Assembly: GCA_033439795.1 (NCBI GenBank)
Contig: JAUTDP010000007.1
Span: forward strand, 744,001-808,000
Direction: 5' to 3'
DNA: 64,000 nucleotides
DNA from: Sordaria brevicollis
Taxonomy: Eukaryota > Ascomycota > Sordariomycetes > Sordariales > Sordariaceae
Part shown: in pieces, positions 45,123 through 55,400 of the stretch
Layout of the letters: each line of letters starts with the position of its first letter
Numbering within the stretch: position 1 is the first letter of the stretch
Position numbers and translations under genes: made by a program
The notes under the pieces: generated by a model
Told to the model about the DNA's origin: nothing
Seen by the model: only the letters and a program-made list of their open reading frames with translations
Database searches by the model: none

Positions 45123-46484
45123 TCATTTCCCTTCCTCTTCCATCTCCATCTTCCCCCCCTCCTCCATTGCCCTCTTCTTCCTCCTATTCTCCAAACCCTC
45201 CGTCAACCCCTCACACAAATCCTCCAAATCCAGCCCCCTCTTCCTCTTTCCCACCTTCTCCTCCCCCAACACCGTCTCGTCCGCCACAAACTTGAAAATA
45301 CCCGCAATCATCCTAAACACGTCTTCCCGCTCCTTATCCCACCTCACCGTCTCCTCGTCCGTAAACGTCTTGCTAATCTCCTCCATCTCCGCTACCCATC
45401 TGTACGCCTTGGGCGGTAAACCGGTTACGTACCGCGTCATGGTCTGCAGCCGCGAGGGCGCCAGTCTTTCTAGCGCGGAAAGGAAAGAAGGGAGGATGTT
45501 CAGGCTGTGGGCGGTGGAGAGGGATAAAAGAGAGAGAGCGGCGAAGCCTTTGGCGAGGGAGGCGTAGACGTTTTTGAGGGCGGAGGCTTGGCCTATTTCT
45601 GACACTTGTGTCTGCTGTTTCTTTTCGGAGTTGGAGGCTGAGGAGGAGGTATGGTCGGAGGAGATATGCTCGATGTGCAAAACGGAGGCGAAATGTTGGC
45701 CCCATGGGTGAGGAAAGGTGGTGGTGTCGGTAAATGACCAGGGCCCCGAGGTGGGCAAGAGGGGGCAGGACCAGCCTGTAGAAGGGTCGTGGAGGATGTC
45801 TTCCTGGGGGAAGGTCTGCTTTGGCTTGACAGAAGATGAGGCAGAGGAGGTGGATGAGGTGGAGGGGATCTGAGCGGCTGGGCCGGTGGAAGAGGGACCC
45901 AAGTTCGTCGCACCACCAGCAGCCTGCTGTTTCTTCGGAGGACCACCGAGTATACACCCATCTACAAACCTCACTTTACCGCCATCTCCGCCGCCGGGGA
46001 CATCCTCAAGTCCTGCCTCCACGAAACGCTCGGCGATGGCTCGGACGGTAGAAGGCGCAATGGCGTTCATGTCAGCATAATAAAGCGGAGATTTCCTAGG
46101 ACTTGGACCAGATTTAACGGCCTTAAAAGCAGCAATAACACGCTCAGCCGTTGTTTCAGCTTGCGCCGGCGGAACGACGGAGAGGATCACGTCGCATTCG
46201 GTGATGAGGGCTTCATCTGAAGACAAGAGTTGGGCGCCGACGGTGGTGGCGCGGTCGATTGTGTCTTGACTGTAACCGGTATTAGTGATAGTTTCTTGGG
46301 AGGGAGGGAGGACGTGGATGTGAGTTAAGAACCTTCGACCGGTGCAGTTGGTAGCTACGGCGTAACCGTTTGCGATGAGAAGAGCGGCGAGGGCGTTGCC
46401 CATGTCGCCCATTGAGATGATGCCGATTTTGGCTATCGGCTGCTGCCGCTGCTGCTGCCCTTCCGGCTGCGTGGTTTCAGACAT
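45123..46484 (-). CDS. 6-phosphogluconate dehydrogenase-like NAD(P)-binding protein (C-terminal DUF1932 type)
   Basis: The frame is open from the ATG at 46484 (MSETTQPEG). An upstream GTG at 46511 is not a start. The Rossmann motif IGIISMGDMGNALA (about 20-33) opens the fold, followed by VILSVVPPAQAETTAERV and YYADMNAIAP, typical of beta-hydroxyacid dehydrogenases. The C-terminal half has an all-helical DUF1932-like part (LKNVYASLAKGFAALSLLSL). Bases 46270-46332 form a probable 63 nt in-frame intron: donor GTTCTT, branch CACTAATAC and acceptor TTACAG. Removing it gives NCTGRSQDTIDRA, the usual family sequence, and a 441-residue protein instead of 462. Substrate unknown. A Gly/Gln/Ser insert follows CILGGPPKKQQ. 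Confidence 0.85.
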   Translation of the reverse strand: MSETTQPEGQQQRQQPIAKIGIISMGDMGNALAALLIANGYAVATNCTGRRFLTHIHVLPPSQETITNTGYSQDTIDRATTVGAQLLSSDEALITECDVILSVVPPAQAETTAERVIAAFKAVKSGPSPRKSPLYYADMNAIAPSTVRAIAERFVEAGLEDVPGGGDGGKVRFVDGCILGGPPKKQQAAGGATNLGPSSTGPAAQIPSTSSTSSASSSVKPKQTFPQEDILHDPSTGWSCPLLPTSGPWSFTDTTTFPHPWGQHFASVLHIEHISSDHTSSSASNSEKKQQTQVSEIGQASALKNVYASLAKGFAALSLLSLSTAHSLNILPSFLSALERLAPSRLQTMTRYVTGLPPKAYRWVAEMEEISKTFTDEETVRWDKEREDVFRMIAGIFKFVADETVLGEEKVGKRKRGLDLEDLCEGLTEGLENRRKKRAMEEGGKMEMEEEGK

Positions 46485-47729
46485 TGTGGTGAGGTCGGGA
46501 CAGCTAATCACTAGGTCGGTGTGGATGTGGTTGAGTTAAGGTAGCGGATAGAAATGAACTTGGGATATCAATGGGAGTTGCTAAGAAGAATGAGGATAGT
46601 GACCATCATATAGTATGAGGGGTGGTTAACAAATGTGGGGTTGTGATGACGTTCTTGATGCTATTGATCCATCAAGACGATCATATTAGTCAGGGGAGGA
46701 GCGATTAACGATATAGGCTTAGCGGACGATGTGTAGATGATCCGTCTTTTGGCGAGAAGAGCCGACCGCCCTAAAGGTATAGACATGTAAATGACCTTGA
46801 TCTCTTCTTCATGGGCAGCACACGGTGAAGATAAACATACTGTTGGAAATATATTCCAGAATTCAAAGTACATCTTCAGTCACAGCAGAAAAGTAGAGCA
46901 AATCATTGAAGCGGAACATGGTATTCAGAAATCCTCATGATCATTTCGCTAACAATTCCCAGAAAACCTCTTCTCATCCCCTTTCGTGCTAAATCCAGGT
47001 GAAAGCCTTCCTGTGATACATGTACATAGCATGAAGCACATATGGAGCAATCCCTCCTTGTTTCCTACTCATGCTACATGCATGCCCTTTCCTGTCCTTG
47101 CGTAGGAAAAAAAAAGCAAAAAGCCCGGAGATGATGCCATGTTCATGCCCCTTCATCCTTCCTTTCTATCAATCCGGTATCCTCTCTCTAGAACGCCTGC
47201 CAAAAAGACCGGGTGTCGATACTTGACGTCGATAGTAGTAAAAAAGCCCACCATGTCATGAACCGCAAGTGAAACAAAAGGGATCATCAAACATGGAGTC
47301 CATTAACCATGCCAGATACTGACAATCCGGATATGCTTTGTGTGCATGATAAGTGTGATCATATCCCCACCACCCGCGCCGACTTGATCACACTCTTAGG
47401 TATTACCGGCTTTCACCATGCATCATAACCCCCATTTTGTTTCCTTTTTCCACCTCTTCGTATTGTCGGCCCCTGAAATAACGTGCCTCGTCAAATGTGC
47501 AAAACTCGACAAAAGGTCGAGCAATCGGGTATATTTGCTTCGTAAAGGGTTGATCATGGGAACAGGAGGCATCGAATGATTTAGTATCGTTGCAAATCAT
47601 CCAGCCTCCACAGCGACGACTGCATACAATGGCAATGCATATTGCGCTTTATCGAACCGTCGTTTGTCCCGCAGTTTATCGTCGAATAATGGATAAGGTT
47701 GGTGCTGCTTCCCAGCCCATTCAGCACGC
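46485..47729. other. 1.2 kb spacer, no gene seen
   Basis: The 5' region of the dehydrogenase gene is on the left, and the long AT-rich 3' untranslated region of the DnaJ gene is on the right. The A-run at 47107-47115 and several TACAT stretches are unremarkable. No convincing frame. Confidence 0.5.
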
Positions 47730-49169
47730 TTACTGGGAGGCGCACTGGACGCGCTCAGCCTGGGGCTCGTCATCCTCCTCCATGGGGCTGTTGGAGAAGC
47801 CACGACCGGCTCCGTTGCCCTCGACATCTTCAAGGTCCGCAGGCTCAGTCATAGCCTCCTGGGGAGGAACGTTGACGACGGCAGGGGCCGGGAGGTACTT
47901 GCGAAGGGCGTCGAAGGCGGCGGGATCCTCAGTCCAGCCCTTCTCAGGGAACTTGACGGAGAACTGGATGAACATGTTGCCGTAGTCGTGGTGGCGGTAG
48001 GAAGGCATACCCTGGCCACGGATCATCTTGACAGCGTCTATTTCATGGTTAGCAGCTAGTTCAGGCTTTATCGTAGCGGGACAACAAGGATACTTACTGG
48101 GCGCAATAGCCTCGCCGGGAAGAATGTCGACGCTCAACCAGCGCTCATCGAGATGCTCGATGAAGATGGTACCACCAGCAAGGGCGGTGACGAGATCGAT
48201 CTCGCACTTGTAGAGGAGGTCGTCCTCCTGGCGGGTGAAACGGGGGTGGGGCTTCTGCTCGATGACGAAGACAACGTCGCCGGGAAGAATGCCGGGTGCT
48301 TGGTCACCCTCACCGCGAAACTCGACCTTGGTACCGCTCTTAACGCCACGGTCGACATGCACGTGGAGGACTTTGCGGTCGACGACAGTCTTCTTGCCAT
48401 TGCACTGCTTGCAGCGATCCTTCTCCTTAATCATCTCGCCTTCACCATTGCAGTCGGGGCAGACAGTCTGGAAGCGCTGGATCATGGGACCCATTTGCCT
48501 CATCATGATCTTGGTACCCTGACCATCGCAGCCAGCGCACCTCCTGACGGAACCCTCCTTGCCGCCACGACCGTCGCACTTGGGGCAGAGAATAGAGCGC
48601 TGGAGAGCCAGCTTGGAGATCTTGCCGCGGTAGATGTCCTCGAGGGAGACGTGGTGGGTGTGGTGAATGGTCTTGGCCTTTGCGGGGGCACGCTGCTGGT
48701 TCATGCCGCCGAACATACCACCGAGACCGCCGCCGAAGCCACCACCACCAAAGAACTGAGCGAACAGGTCCTCGGCAGCCATGCCGCCACCGGCACCGGC
48801 ACCACCCTCAAGACCGGCCTCACCATACTGATCGTAGATGGCGCGTTTTTGGGAATCGGAAAGGATTTCGTAGGCGTGGGAGATTTCCTTGAACTTTTGC
48901 TCAGCAGCCGGGTTGTTGGCGTTCTTGTCTGCAGGGTTTGATGAGTCAGCGAGGCATTCGATTGCGCAAGTCGCAAGGATGGCAAAACATACCTGGGTGG
49001 TACTTGAGGGCACCGGTCTTGTATGCCTTCTTCAATTGCGCCTCAGTGGCATCTGGGCTGACCTATTTTCGGGACGGTTAGCCTCCTCTGTCAGGCTGGC
49101 GATGTCGGTGAGTAGAGCAGCAGCGGGACTTACTCCAAGAGTCTCGTAGAGCTTTGTTTCCTTGACCAT
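47730..49169 (-). CDS. YDJ1: Type I DnaJ/Hsp40 co-chaperone, Ydj1/Mas5 orthologue
   Basis: Four exons, 49134-49169, 48993-49062, 48098-48928 and 47730-48037, give 414 residues. The start is [12 protein letters not shown]. The J domain carries HPD at 34-36, with an intron splitting the Asp codon. A Gly/Phe-rich linker is followed by a zinc-binding domain with [24 protein letters not shown] and CKQCNGKK. The C-terminal substrate-binding domain follows. The protein ends CASQ, the same farnesylation (CaaX) box as yeast Ydj1, so it is likely lipid-anchored to the ER face or mitochondrial surface. It stimulates Hsp70 ATPase activity. Intron donors are GTAAGT or GTATGT. Confidence 0.97.
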
Positions 49170-50443
49170 CTTGACTGTGTGATCTGATTATGTGAATATG
49201 TGTGTGTGTGAAGAAAGACGTGCGTTTAGCAAAGATTCGCAAGTCTCTGGACGACAGGTTCCGCGGATGATGACGGATATATGGAGGATGCTTCAGAGTC
49301 GGTAGAGATCGCGGTCTGGTGGAGGGAAAGATAAGGTCAGCGGCTGCGAAGTCGCGTCGAGAAGATGCAGGTCGGGTCGAGAGAAGGAAGACAAGAGAGA
49401 CAATGGATGGTGTTGGTGCAAGGGAACTGAAGAGGCGGCGGTGGACAATGGAAGAAGGGAAACGGAAAGAAAGATCTTTTTGCGCAAAAGGATGATTGGG
49501 AAAGGGCCGATGGGGTCCCGAGTCGGGGTTGGCTGGCCTGGCTGGCAGAGTTGGGGACTTGCAGGCTCTCTCGTTCGCCCCGGGGGTTGGTCCAGGGCCA
49601 GCACCGAGGAGAAAGAAGCGCAGAACAGGAACAGAGAGAAACAGGGATGGACCTACCAGAAGCGGCTCGAGCTACAGCAAGCAGGAAGCAGGCAGGAGAT
49701 GGCGGAAGAGTGGGCTTTGACTCGCCAAACAGAAGAAAGGATGTGGATGGGAGTTTGATGGGGGAGGCGTGAGGCGTAGTTGTAGTAGTAGGGATGGAAA
49801 CACAGCCAGAGAGGAGGAGGAAGAGAGAGAGAGATTGGGTATATCAGTCTATGAAAGTCGAAAAAAATAATGATGTCCAAGCACCGAAGCAGCAGGGTTC
49901 AAATATTTTATCCAAGGGGACAAGGCAAGGCAACAGAAGGAACCCGGAATCTTCACTGCAATTCTGGAATAGCGAGGCACAAGAGACGGGAGTGGAGGGT
50001 TGCGACGGCCGCCTTGCGTTCGTTGGGGGATCCGGAACGGCGAAGGAGGCTGAAGTGGGTGAAATGGCCCAGGGAAGTTCTTCTTCAGCCCCTCCTCATG
50101 GAAATCAATCGAAAGCTCTAGAGCGTGGCTGACCGAGTTGGGGGCCGATATACAGGTACTTGGTCCCGCTTCTTGCAGGGTTGAGCGGCACATAACAAAG
50201 AGGGGAAACGACCGGGTTCCCCACATTCATCTGAAGGTACCCCTCTATCACTCATTGGCAGAATCAAGCCTCAGGGGATGCAGATGGAAATTCGGAAGAC
50301 TTTTGGGGACCCTGTCGATCGTGGCTGGTGCGCTTCTTCCCTCAATTCTCAATGTGACAGCGACAGATGCCCAACTTGTCCATCATTTCAACATTGGAAC
50401 CACATGCGATATGGATGCGGAACACGTCGTGCTTCTACAAACC
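49170..50443. promoter_or_regulatory. Upstream region of the DnaJ gene
   Basis: Purine-rich sequence on the plus strand (pyrimidine-rich on the coding strand). It includes GA-rich stretches at about 49430-49480 and 49660-49690 that could hold heat-shock-type sites, but I find no clean array of inverted GAA/TTC units. No gene is supported. Confidence 0.4.
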
Positions 50444-50584
50444 GTACCGCAGAATTCCGGGGGATATATCTTCGGGTTCTCAGGGTTAAACGTGCCAAAG
50501 TACCTCCAGATTGCCTTAGGGATCGGGTTATGCCAGGGAAATCCAGTCAACCCTGAAGATATATCCCCCGGAATTCTGCGGTAC
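50444..50584. repeat. 141 bp palindromic element (MITE-like or hairpin)
   Basis: The left arm 50444-50478 starts GTACCGCAGAATTCCGGGGG and the right arm 50549-50584 is its reverse complement with one inserted base. They flank a 70-base loop. Flanks do not form an obvious target duplication. A 188-codon plus-strand frame spans it but has no protein-like character. Confidence 0.85.
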
Positions 50585-52411
50585 ACTCACGGTCACTGTT
50601 TCACCTTCCTTACAAGGCTGCTCAATTTCTTACTCGTGTCATCCACGGGCTCTGATTGGGTGTTTTGTGGGTGGGCAAAGTTGGGGGACGTTCTTGTCGT
50701 CTGAATTCGAGTTGGCGCCCGTTCGCGAGATTCGAAACCCTGCAGGTGTTCTTCCCAACTTGACCCCACCAACATCCTGATATCGCCTCTTGCCCCTCGG
50801 TCGGTGTCCTGACTCTCGACAGCTTCGACACCGTCGCGGAGCAGCCTATAATAAGGTCTTTGTTAAATTTCGAATCTAGATGATTCTGAAGCCAGTGAGG
50901 ATGACGTGCGCGGCATGCTTATCGATCAAAGACAGATTCGGGGTTCTCGGGCCTTTGAGGCGTCTATTCCGTGGTTTGGGTTGTAGTCGGGATGAAATCG
51001 CCAAGAACCTTGAAAACCATGTTGAACACTGTCGAGATGGATTATCAAACAAGCCTTCGGGTCGATCTTGAATGGGCTTCCTTGCCTTGTACAGCACACA
51101 AGATGAGATGGGGTCATTCCGGCTGATGACACCGCCCGAGATTGGTAACTTATCGCTGCGAGATAACATCTCGGAAGCGGAGGACTGCTACGATTTCTTG
51201 TGCATATGCATCTGTGCATATCACACACTGGTAACCTGTCTGATGCTTTCCAGATGTGGGCGCGAGGAAACACTGACTTGGAGTCGAACGACAATATCAG
51301 TTATCTCAAGCATCACTTTCTCGAAAGAACAAGTTTTACCCTCAGGCTACGTTGAAGTTCTCGTACCATAGCATACGTCTTGTTTGAATTCCTCAAATTC
51401 ATCCATCAAGAACGACGCTGCCGGTCTAGCCATTGCCTTCGAGGGAGCCAAGAAATCATGTGAAGAAGGCGGGATTCCTGTGTGTCTTCCTCTTATTCTC
51501 TCTGACAACCTGTCCATCGCTCTCGAAATAGTAAAAACTGCAGAGAGAGGCAGAGCAAAAATCACAAGAAGCCATAATTGAGGACTGGTGGTGCTTTTTG
51601 AAACATCTAGGAAGCATTCCATGTGTAAAACTTAGGAAGTGTCTAGACGAGAAATAGTGGTAGGCAGGCAAGGCTCAAGATATCACGTAGAGCTAAGACG
51701 ATGACCATATAATTGCACTTATTTCAGTTTCTTCTTTAATTCTAACTCGCTACTAGAGCCGTTCACTTAGGTATCTTAATCTCAAACACGCTCCACGCCA
51801 CATCAAACATGGCTGGCAGTGAAGCAACAAGTATTCCTTCTTTTCTTTCCTTCTTCTCTTATGTTGTGTATCTGCTAATCCGACAACGCTATGCAAACCA
51901 TGTCTTTTTTGCACGCAAGGGAATAAAGTCCAGTCCAGCTCAGTCCAGTCAGTTACAACCACATCCATCTTACCACATCCTATCTCCAACCAAACGTATG
52001 CAGATAAAAAACATGTGATATACGCGGAATGTGCCAGTAACGTTTTCCTGAAACTCCAGTAGTGGATTTGGATAAAACACAAATCGATAAGGTATCTTTG
52101 AATGCCGCCAATTCTAAAACTTCTTTATTATTTCCATCTTGATTTTTCCTTCTGCCCATCTTGTTCTTTTCTCCTTCTGTTCACTCCTTCTCGATTCTCG
52201 TCTGTCGCTCTTATGGCCGATGAAAAACTTCGACTGGTGTGATGTCTTGGGAAATTCGAACAAATGAGATGGCTAATTGAATGCCGGGTATGTATCCACA
52301 TTCATTTCCTACTCAGACAATTCCTGTATGAAGGCGATATGTATCACCTTTTTTCTTCATGTTCCTCATCCTCCATATCGTGCATGCCTCTTCCACACCT
52401 CATCTTCAGTT
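50585..52411. other. 1.8 kb spacer, no gene supported
   Basis: Plus-strand frames at 50880-51071, 51072-51371 and 51384-51581 are short and interrupted. They may be a very old gene relic, but no family is recognisable. The right end is the 3' untranslated region of the Snt2 gene. No RNA gene found. Confidence 0.4.
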
Positions 52412-55400
52412 CTAGTGAAGGAGGTTCCTCAGTGACGGATTGAAGCTCGCGGGAGTCTGGTTATCCCGCTGGTGGTTATCCCTCTGGTGGTTATCCCTCT
52501 GGTTATTCTCCCTCGGCGGCGGTGGCAGACCGGATACTGGCTGGTAAGCAGACGAGTGGTGAAGCGGAGGTGGGTGGTTTTGATGGGTCTGATGGGTTTG
52601 ATGGTTTTGATGGGTTTGCTGCTGCGCGGTATGGTCGCCCCAATGTCTCAGGTAGGACAAGGGTTGGTGTGGCTCCGTGCGAGCAGGAGGAGGAGGGGGC
52701 GGGCCGGTAACGTGATGGGGAGGCATCGAGTGGCTGTACGTGTTATGAGGTCGCAAGTCCATACGCAGATCCGCAGGCGGTCGCAAATCGGGCGGTCCGC
52801 CGTGGCCGTGACTGTGATTGTGATAAGAGCCTCTAGATAGGTAAGAGCCTCCGCTTGGTGTAGTGGGCTGGCCGCTCATCCGGCGAGGCGACGGTGGCAA
52901 GCCATCCATTCTGCCATAAGGAGATGGGTGCGCCGTATGCCCATTTTGCGGTGGAGGAGGCGGGGGTTGGGCGTGTGTCAGGTTCGCAATAGATAGGGAG
53001 GGTGATGGCCGTAGATGGTTAGGCGGTGCCAACGAAGGCATGCTGCTCAGCGGTGGTGGCGAAGGGCCAGTGCCATTCAACTGCCGTCCCGGATGCAGAG
53101 GAGGCGGGTGGCCCGACGATGGACGGTGATTCCAGTCGTCGTAATGTCTCGGCGGGGCTGATCCGAACAGTGACTGCGGCATAGACGGGCCACGGGGCGC
53201 AAGGCTCGGAGGAAGGGTCGGCGGGGGAGCAACCTGCGGGGCGACAGGTCCTGATACCGGAACAGGGGGATGCGCGACGGGGGGTCGGATAGGCGCCGGG
53301 TGAGCAAGAGGCGGCGGGACGGGGGCGGCCTGTACACCCGGCGACCAGAACGGGCTGGGGTGGGATTGCCGAGCTGGAATATCCATCACGGCTGTTGGGG
53401 CCGTTGTAACCGGGGCTGGTAGTGGCACCGGGGGCGGCTGAGATATCGGCACGGAACGGACAATTGGCTCCACGGAGGGAATCAAGAGTGGTGCGGGAGG
53501 AGGAGGAGGAGTTGGTTCCCTCTTAGGTTGCACATATGGCTTCCGCCCCGCTTTCTTGCACTTGTGACATTGCACGCTCCGCTGCTCGATGAACTTCTGT
53601 GCCTCAGATCCCAGATTGCCATGATAGCCATTGACAAGCCCACGTTCCTGAGCTTCGTCAATAGAGTACCACTTGGGACTCACATCAGTTCCACAAGTCA
53701 AGCAGATCTTGCTGCCTGGTTGTCGGCCGTTCAAAGCCGAATCTCCACTGTCCCCATTGAGCAGGTGGATCGTCGAGACCCGTCTTGTTTGATGGCTTGC
53801 TGATGTCGCAGAAGACGACGTGGGTCGAGTGGTTGGCGTGATCTGAATGGCCTTCCTTGCGCAGCCGGTAAGAGTCAAGTCGGCCTGTTTGTACGTCTGA
53901 ACGTAAAGCTGCAGTGCAGTCATGCCGGTCTCGTCGACCTTCTCGTGCATGGGGTGATATGCGCCCTTCTGAGGCGCGTGTTCTTTGCACCAGATCGCCG
54001 CCGACATGGTGCCGCTTTCAGTTCCAAGCGTGACGATGTTATGCTGATCACGGCGAGAACCCTTCACCGGCGTGATATCGAAACCGAGGACGTAGCCGGC
54101 CTTGTGAGCACACTCAACATGCACCGGTGCCTTGCAGTGATAGCAGTTGACACAGGCTCCGCCATCACTCTTGCAAGCTCTGCAAATCTCCGAGTACTTG
54201 GTTCGGCTGATCAAAGGAATGCCCTCAATGGGGGCAAGCGCTTTGGCAGTACCAAACTTGATTTCCGGAGTCCAAACGGCGCAAGTGACATGTACCCAGT
54301 TGTTGTCCGCAGTCCGCTTCAGGGGCTCGCGTGGGTCGACAGGGCGGTTCATGTCCTCTTGCCTCTTCCGATAGTATTCGGCAGCCTTAATGGCGTTCTC
54401 GCGTTCTTGACGCTCGCGCTCGCGCTCCTTTTCGGTCTTCTTCTTGTGAGAATTCTTGGGTGGCCCAACAAAGTCATGCTCGGATTTCTCCACCGGGCAA
54501 AGGACGCACTTGTAGCTCTGTGATTTTTGTTAGCTATACAACCGTAGATTATCAAGCCAGATTCGCTGCTTACCAATGATACCTGTGGGCTCTTGTCATT
54601 CAGACACATATCGCACGTCCATTTTCCAGGAGCCCGTTGCTCAATAACACCATAGCAGTTACGATGCACCGTCATCCGACATTCCTTGCACGACAGGTGT
54701 TGATCGCCCATGGGTTCCATCTGGCGGCAGATTGCGCAGGGCAACGTTCGTGGTTTCGGAATCTCGGGAACCGGAGGCGGTGGAGGCGGAGCAGGCTTCT
54801 CGATGATGACCGGCTTCTCGACGACCTTTTCCTTCTTCTTCGTGACAACCGGGGTAGGAGTGGAAGCCATGCTGGCCGGCTCGGAGACTACGGGCTCGAG
54901 TTCTTTTTCCTTCTCCTTCTCCTTTTCTTTCTCCTTCTCTTTCGTCTTCTCCTTTTCCTTTTCCACCTTGTCCTTTTCCTTTTCCTTATCCTTATCCTTG
55001 TCCTTGTCCTCTTTGCGAGCGGACACTTTGATCTTCTTCCGCGGCGGCTCTTGACCAACCGCTGGAGGTTCGTGAACAAGCGTAGGGGCAGGCGTGGGTT
55101 CAGGGGTGCGGATCTTGGTGTTGGCGATCATCTCGTCGGCCGCGAGCAGCTCCCTGTAGAGGTCCTCGTCGACCTTGCGCTTCCAGTTGCGGCCTGCAGT
55201 CTGAGCAACCTTCTTTGCGACTTCGTCCACCTCTTCCCACTGGATAGCGTACCGGCGCCAGAGTTCGGCACAGCGACGACAGAGAGCAGGGATGAACTCT
55301 CCCTTCTTGTCCTGTTTGGTACTGCGACCACTAGTCTCGCCAATGGGTTGCGAAGTGGTGGGTGCACGACGCCACTGCCGCGATGCCTTGGTGCCGCAAA

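Noticed and set aside
46485..46511. Upstream start of the dehydrogenase-like protein
   Set aside because: The codon at 46511 is GTG. The ATG at 46484 is followed directly by the conserved region.
48153..48941. 262-codon plus-strand frame
   Set aside because: It is antisense to the DnaJ exon, whose zinc-binding and substrate domains are intact. It is a composition shadow.
50138..50704. 188-codon plus-strand frame spanning the palindrome
   Set aside because: There is no domain, start context or intron signal, and part of the frame is the inverted-repeat arms read in both directions.
50700..50780. Possible tRNA (TTCGAAA-like loop)
   Set aside because: The flanking bases do not form a T-arm stem and no A box or acceptor stem could be paired.
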